64,000 nucleotides of DNA, taken from positions 124,001-188,000 of the forward strand of contig JAEESF010000001.1 of NCBI GenBank assembly GCA_016286205.1. Direction: 5' to 3'. Each line of letters begins with the position of its first letter. Position 1 is the first letter of the stretch. A model generated the notes under the pieces. That model saw only the letters and a program-made list of their open reading frames with translations, was not told where the DNA came from and ran no database searches. Both the position numbers and the translations under genes were made by a program. Positions 42,565 through 50,614 of this stretch are shown in pieces. The DNA is from Colicola sp016286205. Its GTDB lineage: Bacteria; Bacteroidota; Bacteroidia; Bacteroidales; Paludibacteraceae.

Positions 42565-44081
42565 TTTTTATTTCGTTTTTGAGCGTTTGTAAGTGCTATC
42601 TGATATGCTTTTCTGTAGTAGCGGAAGAAGCATTTCCATTCTGCTTTGTGTGCGATACTAGCCGCATTGGCGCGGGCCTTCTGTACTTGTTCAGGTGTCA
42701 GATGGGCGAAGCGAAGCAGATGGTCGGCCACCTCTGTGGCTACTTCTGCGAAATTGGCATCAGTTCGATTGATGGTTACTACTCCCTGCTCCATCGTCTC
42801 GGCACCGAAATGGCGTTGTGCCCATTCGCCGAATCCGGCAAGCGAAGTAGTGATAGTCGGCACATGGAAGGCGCAGGACTCGAGCGGCGTATAGCCCCAG
42901 GGCTCGTAGTAGGAGGGATAAACGGTAGCGTCCATACCGATCAGCAGATCGTAATAGGTCATGCCGAACAACGGGTCATGCCCATCCAGATAATAGGGAA
43001 CGAAGACCGCACTCACTTTACCTTTGCGCGATGGGGCTCTGTCGAGATAAGGGATCATGACGAAAGCAATGACTTCGCGCTCGGGTTGCTGACTATGATA
43101 GATTTTCTGGGCCAGTATATCCAGAGCCGCAGCAAAGACATCGATACCCTTGTTTTTCCATTCCTGACGACCGGCGATACAGATCATCAGCGCATTCTCC
43201 GGCACTACTCCACCCAGTTGTTCGCCGGCCACGCGTCTGAGCGCTTCGCGCGCCTTCTGACGCTTTGCATCAAAAGCTTTGCCCGTAGGCACGAAATCTG
43301 ATTCGAATCCGTTGGGAGTAACTATATCGGGCGCTTTGTCCAGTAGCTGTCGGCATTCGCGTGCGGTGATATCGCTCACCGTAGTGAAGCAGTCGGCGTA
43401 GTGGGCCGCTTGTTTCTCGACCGAATGCTTGCTGACCATATTCAGTTCAGCCGCCATCTGGTCGCCGTGATAACCCTCGAAATAGTCGTACAGCGGTTTG
43501 CCGTTGCCGGCTATGGAACGTCCGATACCCGTAGCGTGGGTCGTGAAGAGCGTAGCTATTTGCGGGCAATGGTCGCGCAGATAGAATACGGAGAAAGCCG
43601 TTTGCCATTCGTTGGCATGTGCGCATGTCACGGGTTGTTTCAGGTAGCGATAGAGGCTCTCCATCACCATTCCCGCAGCATAACCGAAGAGACACGACTC
43701 GTCGTAATCGCCGTAGGCGGCGTGGCTCTGCACCCCGAATTTGTTCCATGCCCAGGCGTAGATGTCGGCTTTCTGTCTCGATAAAGCGTCGGCCTTGAGC
43801 AGTATGGCAATAGGTTGGCCGGGTATGTCCCAACGGCCGATGCGGATAGACGAAAGACCGCTTCGCTCAAAGTCGAAAGACGAACGCCATTTTTTGAGCA
43901 AGTTCTTATCTTCCTTGAAATAAATATCGCTATGATTGCCAAAATCGGGTCCGAAGAAGATGACCTTGTCCGGATGCTCCTTCTGCATACTGGCTGCACG
44001 CGTGCTGAGGACGGCATAGATACCCCCTACACGGTTGCAGACTTCCCAACTGGTCTCAAATATATATTCGGGTTGTATCAT
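42561..44081 (-). CDS. Glycogen synthase, GT3 family
   Basis: 506 residues. It has the GT3 (eukaryote-like) pattern found in Bacteroidetes: IFETSWEVCNRVGGIYAVLS at the N-terminus, ATLFTTHATGIGRSIAGNG, FTTVSDITARECRQLL, IVTPNGF, and the donor-site end YPSYYEPWGYTPLESCAF. It transfers glucose from a nucleotide sugar onto a growing alpha-1,4 glucan in the cytosol. It is shorter than animal enzymes, as usual in bacteria. It sits among envelope genes and no other glycogen gene is in the window. It overlaps both neighbours by four bases. Confidence 0.9.
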   Translation of the reverse strand: MIQPEYIFETSWEVCNRVGGIYAVLSTRAASMQKEHPDKVIFFGPDFGNHSDIYFKEDKNLLKKWRSSFDFERSGLSSIRIGRWDIPGQPIAILLKADALSRQKADIYAWAWNKFGVQSHAAYGDYDESCLFGYAAGMVMESLYRYLKQPVTCAHANEWQTAFSVFYLRDHCPQIATLFTTHATGIGRSIAGNGKPLYDYFEGYHGDQMAAELNMVSKHSVEKQAAHYADCFTTVSDITARECRQLLDKAPDIVTPNGFESDFVPTGKAFDAKRQKAREALRRVAGEQLGGVVPENALMICIAGRQEWKNKGIDVFAAALDILAQKIYHSQQPEREVIAFVMIPYLDRAPSRKGKVSAVFVPYYLDGHDPLFGMTYYDLLIGMDATVYPSYYEPWGYTPLESCAFHVPTITTSLAGFGEWAQRHFGAETMEQGVVTINRTDANFAEVATEVADHLLRFAHLTPEQVQKARANAASIAHKAEWKCFFRYYRKAYQIALTNAQKRNKK

Positions 44082-45112
44082 AATTGCGTCGAATCAGCTG
44101 CCAGGCGCGTAACACCGGTCAGGGCGTTGAGTTGAGTAGGAGTAGTGACAAACTTATTGTTGTCCGAGCCGATGAACGGCATATACCATACGCCGTTGGC
44201 GTTGGCCCAGTAGATGCGGTTGTCAGTCAGGTCGAGCGTCATAGCCACACAGTCGGACTCGTCTATCTGCACACGGTTGGAACCGTCGATATTGGCTATC
44301 CATAGTCCGTCGGCGCGGTAGTAGAGTTTGCGGTTGGCTATGTGGAATCCTTTGATTCCGCTGAAGGTGCCAGATAGTTCGGCCAGTGTGAACTGCTTGC
44401 CGTTGTATGTCTGCGCAGTATCTTGCTCTGCATCCAGTAGGGCACTGGCCGTAGCATCTATCTTGGCCTCTTCGGCGCGCGGATTGAAGATACGCTGACG
44501 ATAGTCGGCATCGGCCGTACGAATCAGCAGCGAATTGGTCTGGCGGTCAAGCACCGTAAACGATTTCCGGACATACGTCGTTTCGTCATTCAATACCATA
44601 TCCAGCCATATAGGCGCCGCTTCCATCGGTTGGGTGAAATAGACCGTGATAGCCGATTCGGTCAGCGAGGCAGTGGTGTCGGCCAAGCGGACATAATCGG
44701 TGTTGATAGGAAATGACCAGGCGTACGTGATATCGTAGTTGTAGGGGTTGTACACCTCTGCCGAGAACGTGTAGTCCTGATAGATATAGAATACGCTGTC
44801 GGGGCTGTCGAACGAAGGAATGGTATCGGAGATGGTTATCTCTTTCGCCACTTTCCAGGTGGCTTTGTTATCCACCTTGAGCGTTACCATATACGTACCG
44901 GGTTTCTTGTAGGTGTGCGACGGTGATTTAAGCGTGGAGGTTGCTCCATCGCCAAAAGTCCAAGCCCACTCCTCGCCCGACGTACTCAGGTTGCTGAAGG
45001 TCACGCTCTGTCCGGCACGTGGTGCCGAAGGGCTGAACGAGAACTCGACTTCATTCTTCTTGCACGCTATCAGCGCACAGCAGATGGTCAATAATATGCA
45101 GATTTTTTTCAT
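44078..45112 (-). CDS. PKD-domain lipoprotein with propeller-like C-terminus
   Basis: 344 residues from the ATG at 45112 (MKKICILLTICCALIACKKN, Cys17 lipidated); the longer frame to 45127 adds MHVMI and lacks support. Residues about 22-95 are a PKD domain (WAWTFGDGATSTLKSPSHTY, GTYMVTLKV). A second beta domain follows. Near the C-terminus, repeats such as YYRADGLWIANIDGSNRVQI and LDLTDNRIYWANANGVWYM resemble YWTD-type propeller blades, though too few for a full propeller. Surface or periplasmic, function unknown. It overlaps miaA by 62 bases. Confidence 0.82.
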   Translation of the reverse strand: MKKICILLTICCALIACKKNEVEFSFSPSAPRAGQSVTFSNLSTSGEEWAWTFGDGATSTLKSPSHTYKKPGTYMVTLKVDNKATWKVAKEITISDTIPSFDSPDSVFYIYQDYTFSAEVYNPYNYDITYAWSFPINTDYVRLADTTASLTESAITVYFTQPMEAAPIWLDMVLNDETTYVRKSFTVLDRQTNSLLIRTADADYRQRIFNPRAEEAKIDATASALLDAEQDTAQTYNGKQFTLAELSGTFSGIKGFHIANRKLYYRADGLWIANIDGSNRVQIDESDCVAMTLDLTDNRIYWANANGVWYMPFIGSDNNKFVTTPTQLNALTGVTRLAADSTQL

Positions 45113-45977
45113 AATCATCACGTGCATCCAACCATTGGATGGCTTTGTCGCGTCTAAGCCATGTCAGTTGTCGCTTGGCGTAATGACGCGTATTTTGTTG
45201 TATCAGTTCGATGGCTCGGTCCAGGTCGTACTGGCCGGACAAATAGCCAAAGAGTTCTTTGTATCCCACCGTTTGCAGGCTATTCAGATGGCGTTGGTCG
45301 TACACCGCTTTGGCTTCGTCCAAAAAGCCCGCCGCCATCATTTGCTTCGTGCGCTCGTTGATGCGCGCGTAGAGTTCTTCGCGAGGTCGGTCCAGCCCCA
45401 CCTTGATGATGCGGAAGGGGCGCTGCTTGCGTGTTTTGGTCCGCAAAGACGAATAGGGTTTGCCTGTAGTCTGGCTGATCTCTACGCAGTGGGCCAGTCG
45501 CGCGGGATTTTCGCGATCGACTTCGTCCCAGTAGTTCGGGTCGAGACGTTGTACCTCCGTTTGCAGCCACTCGATTCCCTGCTCCTCGTATCCGCGTTGC
45601 ACGCTCGCGCGTATAGCGGCAGGTACCGTAGGTAGGTCATCCAGTCCATCACACACAGCATCGGCGTAGAGCATCGATCCTCCGGTCAGAATGACTATGT
45701 CATGGTCTGCGAAGAGAGTTGTTAACTTATCCAGCACATCCCGTTCGTACTGCCCGGCACTATAGTCTTCCTCCAGCGAATGGGTTCCTACAAAGTAGTG
45801 GCGCACACGTTGCTGTTCGGCGAGCGTTGGTGCCGCCGTACCGATGGGCAACTCGCGGTAAATCTGCCGGCTGTCGCAGTTGATGATCGGGCAACCGAGG
45901 TGCTCGGCCACGCGTAGCGCCAGTTCAGTCTTGCCGACTCCCGTAGGACCAAGGATGAGGACTAAAGTTTTCAGCAT
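45051..45977 (-). CDS. miaA: tRNA dimethylallyltransferase
   Basis: 308 residues. MiaA adds a dimethylallyl group to A37 of tRNAs reading UNN codons. The P loop GPTGVGKTEL, the substrate motifs INCDSRQIYRELPIGTAAP and VGTHSLEEDYSAGQY, and YELFGYL-type VGYKELFGYLSGQ plus NTRHYAKRQLTWLRRD are all present. The end overlaps the PKD lipoprotein gene unusually far (62 bases). Upstream lies the pRiA4b-like gene. Confidence 0.95.
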   Translation of the reverse strand: MLKTLVLILGPTGVGKTELALRVAEHLGCPIINCDSRQIYRELPIGTAAPTLAEQQRVRHYFVGTHSLEEDYSAGQYERDVLDKLTTLFADHDIVILTGGSMLYADAVCDGLDDLPTVPAAIRASVQRGYEEQGIEWLQTEVQRLDPNYWDEVDRENPARLAHCVEISQTTGKPYSSLRTKTRKQRPFRIIKVGLDRPREELYARINERTKQMMAAGFLDEAKAVYDQRHLNSLQTVGYKELFGYLSGQYDLDRAIELIQQNTRHYAKRQLTWLRRDKAIQWLDARDDYEKNLHIIDHLLCADSVQEE

Positions 45978-45998
45978 TCAGTATTCGGCTGTCAGCTT

Positions 45999-46544
45999 TT
46001 AGAACATCGAACCATCGTCGAAGCTGAGATCCTGGAATCCCTCCATATCGATATCGCCCAGGTCCAGTTCGTCGCGAAACTCATCGTCAATCTCGAAGTC
46101 GTCGCCACCTTTGCCGCCCACGGCCAGTGGATCTTCGCTCTTGAGTTGCTTAGGTGCTTTGCCCGTACTCTCGACGCACTCTACGCCATTCATCGAGCCT
46201 GCTTTGATCTCCTTGAGGCTACCGAAGAAATAGCGCTCGAACATAGGATCGAAGATGTAGATGAGTCGTTGACCCTGTTCCTCGAGCAGGTCGCTCAGTC
46301 GGGTCTCATTCATCACCATATTGTCGTACTCGAAGTTGGAATCCATCTCTACGAGCGTCACTTCCTGACCTTTCTCCCACTCGTCGTTGCAGAGGAAGAA
46401 CGAGGTCATTTGGTCATCGGGATAGCCTACACTCTTGAGAATAGCGTTGTGCAGATCGAGGAACGTGGCATCGGGGTCAGCCTCAAAGACACGGCGGAAA
46501 TTGGGGTCACCCTCTTCGCACGAAAATGTCAGTCGATAAATCAT
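45999..46544 (-). CDS. pRiA4b ORF-3-like protein
   Basis: 181 residues. The start IYRLTFSCEEGDPNFRRVFE and the motifs LDLHNAILKSVGY and SFFLCNDEWEKG match the pRiA4b ORF-3 / IS1096-passenger family in Bacteroidetes. RLIYIFDPMFERYFFGSL is also typical. The C-terminal 40 residues are very acidic (DDFEIDDEFRDELDLGDIDM). The family name comes from a plasmid and a transposon, but this copy is in a stable housekeeping setting with no mobile genes. Function unknown. Confidence 0.85.
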   Translation of the reverse strand: MIYRLTFSCEEGDPNFRRVFEADPDATFLDLHNAILKSVGYPDDQMTSFFLCNDEWEKGQEVTLVEMDSNFEYDNMVMNETRLSDLLEEQGQRLIYIFDPMFERYFFGSLKEIKAGSMNGVECVESTGKAPKQLKSEDPLAVGGKGGDDFEIDDEFRDELDLGDIDMEGFQDLSFDDGSMF

Positions 46545-46580
46545 TTTGGTATATTGGTTTTCTTTGTTTTCGGTTGGTTG

Positions 46581-47837
46581 TTATCCTTTGCCCAGGCTGG
46601 CTGTGCCGGTCTCTTCCACGCGCTCGATGCATGGGAAATTGAGTGCATCTTGCATCGGGATGGTGAGCCACAGCAGTTGTCCGTATAGGGTATTCAGGCG
46701 CAACTTATTCTGCAGATAGATCATGTTTTCTGTATCGCCCTGTTGGCCCAGTTGCTCGTTCTCGGTCTCCAGTTTGCCTATCTGCGCCATGATACCTTTC
46801 AGCTCTTTCTCTTCGTCCGCAGCGGCAGCCAGCCAGCGTTGAGCTGTACGGCGGTTCCACTGGTCAATCAGCGCATTCTCTTTCTTGCGCTCGGCGGTCC
46901 ACCAGGCGGGATAGGTCACCTCGCCGTCATAGACATTGAGTGTGCGCTCCCATTCTTCGACGCGTTTCCAGAGTTGAGTCTCTATGGCATCTATCTGCTT
47001 GGCCTCAGCCGACTTGGGCCATTCAGCACGCAGGTCGTCCATCAGTCGGTCGATAGCGCGGGCGGGGACGCCAGGGTTGGCGTAGTTGACACCGTTGCCG
47101 TACTTGTTGATAGCGTTCATCATCTGCTCCTGCAGGCTGACCAGTTCTTCGCCGATAGCGGCAAAGCGTGCATCGCGCGGGTCATCGGCTACTTCGCGTG
47201 CATCGTAGCCTGCGTTAGCAGCATAGAGACGCTGGTAGAGTTGCGGATGATTGGCTTTGAGGTAAGCCTCAGCCTGCTTCGGATTGGTCTGCGACATGTT
47301 GATGATCTTGATGTACTCCTGCTTCGAGATGCCCCATTTCTGTGCATTCTTGGCAGCCATGACATCCATCATCTGCTCGTCCGACATATCTTCGGTAATG
47401 GCGCCGGACATATAGAGTTGCATCATCTCTTCCTGCGAAGGCATCAGGCCTGCGTTCACGTTGCTGTTGTATTGCTGCATGGTCTGGGCGTTCTGTTGCT
47501 TCTGCTTAGCGCCGGCTTTGTCTACACGTGTGCGTAGAGCACCATCGTTGCGCAGTTGTACCAGTTGTGTCTGCTCGATAGCCATTTTGTATGGCGAATA
47601 CGTGGAGGCATCGTAGGCCTGTTTGGCACTAGCCGAACTGATTTGCGCGGCAGTAGGCAGCGCGGGCAATGCAGCCACGGCTTCGGCTATGGTCTGCGGC
47701 GCACGTGCCGAGCGGATATTCTCACTTCTTTCGTACGTTCCGTCGCCCAGCATTCCGTCCGAAGGGCGATAGGTATCTTGCGCCGCCATCGGCATAGCCA
47801 GCAGCCCGACACAAGCGATAAATAGAATTCGTTTCAT
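46581..47837 (-). CDS. Exported coiled-coil protein of unknown function
   Basis: 418 residues from the ATG at 47837 (MKRILFIACVGLLAMPMAAQ, signal peptide); the frame continues to 47870 but the signal peptide sets this start. The mature protein is helix-rich, with Gln/Ala/Met-rich stretches (AKQKQQNAQTMQQYNSN), long helices with charged heptads (EKELKGIMAQIGKLETENEQ) and no membrane segment. No domain family recognised. It opens the long minus-strand run and has its own promoter. Confidence 0.72.
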   Translation of the reverse strand: MKRILFIACVGLLAMPMAAQDTYRPSDGMLGDGTYERSENIRSARAPQTIAEAVAALPALPTAAQISSASAKQAYDASTYSPYKMAIEQTQLVQLRNDGALRTRVDKAGAKQKQQNAQTMQQYNSNVNAGLMPSQEEMMQLYMSGAITEDMSDEQMMDVMAAKNAQKWGISKQEYIKIINMSQTNPKQAEAYLKANHPQLYQRLYAANAGYDAREVADDPRDARFAAIGEELVSLQEQMMNAINKYGNGVNYANPGVPARAIDRLMDDLRAEWPKSAEAKQIDAIETQLWKRVEEWERTLNVYDGEVTYPAWWTAERKKENALIDQWNRRTAQRWLAAAADEEKELKGIMAQIGKLETENEQLGQQGDTENMIYLQNKLRLNTLYGQLLWLTIPMQDALNFPCIERVEETGTASLGKG

Positions 47838-47882
47838 GGTCATTTTGTATGTTTGTTTTCCTATTGTCACACATTTTGCGGG

Positions 47883-47915
47883 GCAAAATTACAACAAATT
47901 TTTCATATGTGCAAA
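47883..47915 (-). promoter_or_regulatory. Promoter of the 47837-35846 gene run
   Basis: Minus strand TTTG (47915-47912), 20 bases, TAATTTTG (47891-47884). Confidence 0.72.
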
Positions 47916-47936
47916 TAAAATCGAAGATTTTTGGGT

Positions 47937-48008
47937 TAGGGGTTAATTAATGAATGAGTGAATGAGGGAATTAATGAATTAGGGAATTAGGGGATTAGGG
48001 GTTAGAGA
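47937..48008. repeat. Low-complexity repeat in the divergent intergenic region
   Basis: Degenerate GAATTAGG/GAATGAG units. Together with the promoters and the hairpin at 48014-48036 it fills most of the gap 47838-48339. Confidence 0.6.
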
Positions 48009-48013
48009 AGGCG

Positions 48014-48036
48014 AAAAAAAGCACCCCGAAGGGTGC
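48014..48036 (-). terminator. Hairpin with T run on the minus strand, no obvious gene
   Basis: GCACCC-CGAA-GGGTGC (48021-48036), with seven A to its left, so it would stop transcription coming from the right on the minus strand. No gene reads into it; it might end an unseen small RNA or be a remnant. The stem is the same as in the 35809 terminator. Confidence 0.5.
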
Positions 48037-48182
48037 TATATTTACTGCTCGTTGGGTTTGGTCTGCCGCGGAAAGTGGAGAGTGGTATAATCTATTAGAT
48101 GCTGCAAGTAAAGTTAATAATCAATGAAAAAACAGTACGAGGACCGATTTTTTTCGAAAAAAGTGCAAATAATCGGCAGATA

Positions 48183-48214
48183 TTTGCGTATATAATTTTT
48201 TTTTACTACTTTTG
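48183..48214 (+). promoter_or_regulatory. Promoter of the potABCD operon
   Basis: TTTG (48183-48186), 20 bases, TACTTTTG (48207-48214), about 125 bases before the potA start. Confidence 0.72.
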
Positions 48215-48241
48215 TCCCCGATTTTGCATAAGTGTGCACAT

Positions 48242-48370
48242 ATGCGTTCGGCACGCGCGCTTAAGCAAAACAAAAGAAAAGAAGTAGAACTAAAAGAATT
48301 GTTGTATGATTGTTTGGGAATACAGAACCCCTATCTGAGATGGCAAAAAAAGAGTTTATCATTGAAGTGA
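48242..48370 (+). other. Possible 42-codon upstream ORF overlapping the potA start
   Basis: ATG at 48242 reads a basic peptide beginning MRSARALKQNKRKEVELKEL and stops at 48370, 31 bases inside potA in another frame. It would lie in the potA leader. It has no clear ribosome site and may be chance. Confidence 0.3.
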
Positions 48371-49824
48371 ACCATGTCTCGAAGCAATTCGAGGATGGCA
48401 AGTTTGCACTGGACGACGTGAGCCTGCAAGTAAAGAAAGGCGAATTCGTCACGATCTTAGGCCCTTCGGGCTGTGGCAAAACCACCCTGCTGAGGTGCAT
48501 AGCAGGTTTCCAGGTGGCCAGCAGTGGAGACATACTGCTGAAAGGCGAGGATGTGACACAGACTCCTCCGTACAAGCGCCCCGTGAACACGGTGTTCCAG
48601 AAATATGCGCTTTTCCCACACCTGAATGTTTTCAACAATGTAGCTTTCGGACTCAAACTGAAAAAAGAGGCGCCGGACGTGATCAAGAAGAAAGTGCGTC
48701 GTGCGCTGAAGATGGCCAACCTGACCGGGTATGAAGAGCGTGAAGTGGACACCCTAAGCGGTGGTCAGCAGCAACGTGTAGCCATTGCGCGCGCCATTGT
48801 CAACGAACCGGAAGTGCTACTGCTGGACGAACCACTGTCGGCGCTGGATCTGAAGATGCGGCACGACATGCAGATCGAACTGAAGGAACTTCATGAGAAA
48901 CTGGGCATCACCTTTATCTACGTCACCCACGATCAGGAAGAGGCATTGACGCTGAGCGATCGCGTAGTGGTGATGAGCGAAGGCAAGATACAACAAATAG
49001 GTACCCCAACCGATATATACAACGAGCCGCAGAACTGCTTCGTGGCCGATTTTATCGGCGAGAGCAACATCCTCTCGGGAACGATGATACGCGACCGCAA
49101 GGTGAATTTCTGCGGACAAGATTTTGACTGCATAGACGAAGGCTTCGGCGAGAACCAACCCGTGGATGTGGTGATTCGTCCGGAGGACATCTACATCTGG
49201 GAAGCAGGCAAAAGCAAGAAAGACGAGAAGGCCAACATAGAGAGCTATGAAGATATGGACCCGGACGACCGTATACCAAAGGGCAAATTCACGAAATGGT
49301 ACGGCGAAGTAGCGAGCTGCATCTTCAAGGGCGTTCACTATGAGATGCGTGTGCAGACACCCGATGGCTACGAATTTCTGATACAAGACTATCATGAGTT
49401 TCTGCCCGGTCACACCGTAGGCATGCTCGTCAAGCCCGAAGATATACAGATTATGCGCAAAGAGCACTACATCTACAACTATCTGGAAGGCGAAGTGCTC
49501 AAGAACGGCAAAGTGCGCTTTATGGATGCGGACTGGGAAGTCAATCCGATGCAAGTGGAGCGATTCGAACCGGGAACCAAAGTGCAAGTGCGCGTACCGT
49601 TCCGTTCGGTCGATCTGCAAGACTATGAGGAGGAAGGAACGCTTTCGGGCGAAGTGCACTTCATCCTATTCAAGGGAAATCATTTCCACCTGACGATACG
49701 TACCGACACCGGTTACGATCTGTACGTTAATACCAACGACGTATGGGATGACGGCGACCGCGTAGGTATAGTGATTCCGAAAAACGACATACTGATTAGC
49801 GAACTGGAGCAGAAGGATGAGTAA
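48340..49824 (+). CDS. potA: Spermidine/putrescine ABC transporter ATP-binding protein
   Basis: 494 residues from the ATG at 48340 (MAKKEFIIEVNHVSKQF); an upstream TTG frame is unlikely. Walker A is GPSGCGKTT (41-49), the signature is LSGGQQQR (139-146), Walker B is VLLLDEP, and the H loop is YVTHDQEEAL. The region after residue 240 contains TOBE domains and is longer than in E. coli PotA, with an acidic insert (YEDMDPDD) and a second TOBE-like part. It drives polyamine import with PotB, PotC and PotD. The end overlaps potB by eight bases. Confidence 0.94.
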   Translation: MAKKEFIIEVNHVSKQFEDGKFALDDVSLQVKKGEFVTILGPSGCGKTTLLRCIAGFQVASSGDILLKGEDVTQTPPYKRPVNTVFQKYALFPHLNVFNNVAFGLKLKKEAPDVIKKKVRRALKMANLTGYEEREVDTLSGGQQQRVAIARAIVNEPEVLLLDEPLSALDLKMRHDMQIELKELHEKLGITFIYVTHDQEEALTLSDRVVVMSEGKIQQIGTPTDIYNEPQNCFVADFIGESNILSGTMIRDRKVNFCGQDFDCIDEGFGENQPVDVVIRPEDIYIWEAGKSKKDEKANIESYEDMDPDDRIPKGKFTKWYGEVASCIFKGVHYEMRVQTPDGYEFLIQDYHEFLPGHTVGMLVKPEDIQIMRKEHYIYNYLEGEVLKNGKVRFMDADWEVNPMQVERFEPGTKVQVRVPFRSVDLQDYEEEGTLSGEVHFILFKGNHFHLTIRTDTGYDLYVNTNDVWDDGDRVGIVIPKNDILISELEQKDE

Positions 49825-50614
49825 ACTGATTCAAATAGTATCGTCGCGTCGGACGTGGGCTTGGCCATACATCCTGTTTATGGCCCTATTCGTCCTGTTG
49901 CCGTTGGTGCTGGTGGCCGTTTACGCGTTCACAGACATAGACGGAAACTTCACCCTGCGCAATTTTGCGAAATTCTTCACCCATAGCGAAGCTATCAGCA
50001 CGTTTCTCTATTCGCTGATGATAGCGGTATTCAATACGCTGCTATGCTTGCTGTTGGGTTATCCGGCCGCGTACATCATGGCTACCGCCGATTTTCGGAC
50101 ACCGAAAGTGATGGCCATGCTATTCATACTACCTATGTGGATCAATTTTCTGCTGCGCACGGTAGCTACGGTGGAACTATTCAACATGTGCGGTCTGCCG
50201 CTAGGCGAAGGAGCATTGCTCTTCGGCTTATGCTACGACTACCTGCCATTTATGATCTACCCTATCTACAATACGCTACAGAAGATGGACACATCGCTGG
50301 TAGAAGCGGCTCAGGACCTGGGCGCCAACCGATGGAAATGCTTTTGGAAAGTGATTGTGCCGCTGTCGCTGCCGGGTGTATATAGCGGCATAGTGATGGT
50401 CTTCATGCCTACGGTAAGTACCTTTGCCATAGCCGAACTGCTGACCCACAACAACATCAAGCTATTCGGTAGCCTGATACAAGACTATATCACCACCACC
50501 GATCTGCTGAACTACGGCGCCGTGCTGAGTCTGGTTCTGCTCGTGATTATCGGCGTGACATCCTTCTTCGGCGACCATGATGCCAAAGACGATCAGAAAG
50601 GAGGGCTGGTATGA
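49817..50614 (+). CDS. potB: Spermidine/putrescine ABC transporter permease
   Basis: 265 residues with six membrane segments, starting WPYILFMALFVLLPLVLVAV. The EAA loop that contacts PotA is VEAAQDLGANRWKCFWKVIV (about residues 163-182). It overlaps potA by eight bases and potC by four (ATGA), so translation is probably coupled. It is a normal-length PotB. Confidence 0.94.
   Translation: MSKLIQIVSSRRTWAWPYILFMALFVLLPLVLVAVYAFTDIDGNFTLRNFAKFFTHSEAISTFLYSLMIAVFNTLLCLLLGYPAAYIMATADFRTPKVMAMLFILPMWINFLLRTVATVELFNMCGLPLGEGALLFGLCYDYLPFMIYPIYNTLQKMDTSLVEAAQDLGANRWKCFWKVIVPLSLPGVYSGIVMVFMPTVSTFAIAELLTHNNIKLFGSLIQDYITTTDLLNYGAVLSLVLLVIIGVTSFFGDHDAKDDQKGGLV

Noticed and set aside
41293..43301. Plus-strand open frames of 240-309 codons opposite the C69 and GT3 genes
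   Set aside because: They lie opposite conserved enzymes with intact motifs and show no recognisable features of their own.
45999..46544. A mobile-element gene, from the pRiA4b/IS1096 family name
   Set aside because: No transposase, inverted repeats or other mobile genes are near; the gene sits in a stable minus-strand run upstream of miaA.
48099..48287. A 62-codon open frame in the potA upstream region
   Set aside because: It spans the potA promoter, has odd Phe/Tyr/Ile runs from AT-rich DNA and no ribosome site.
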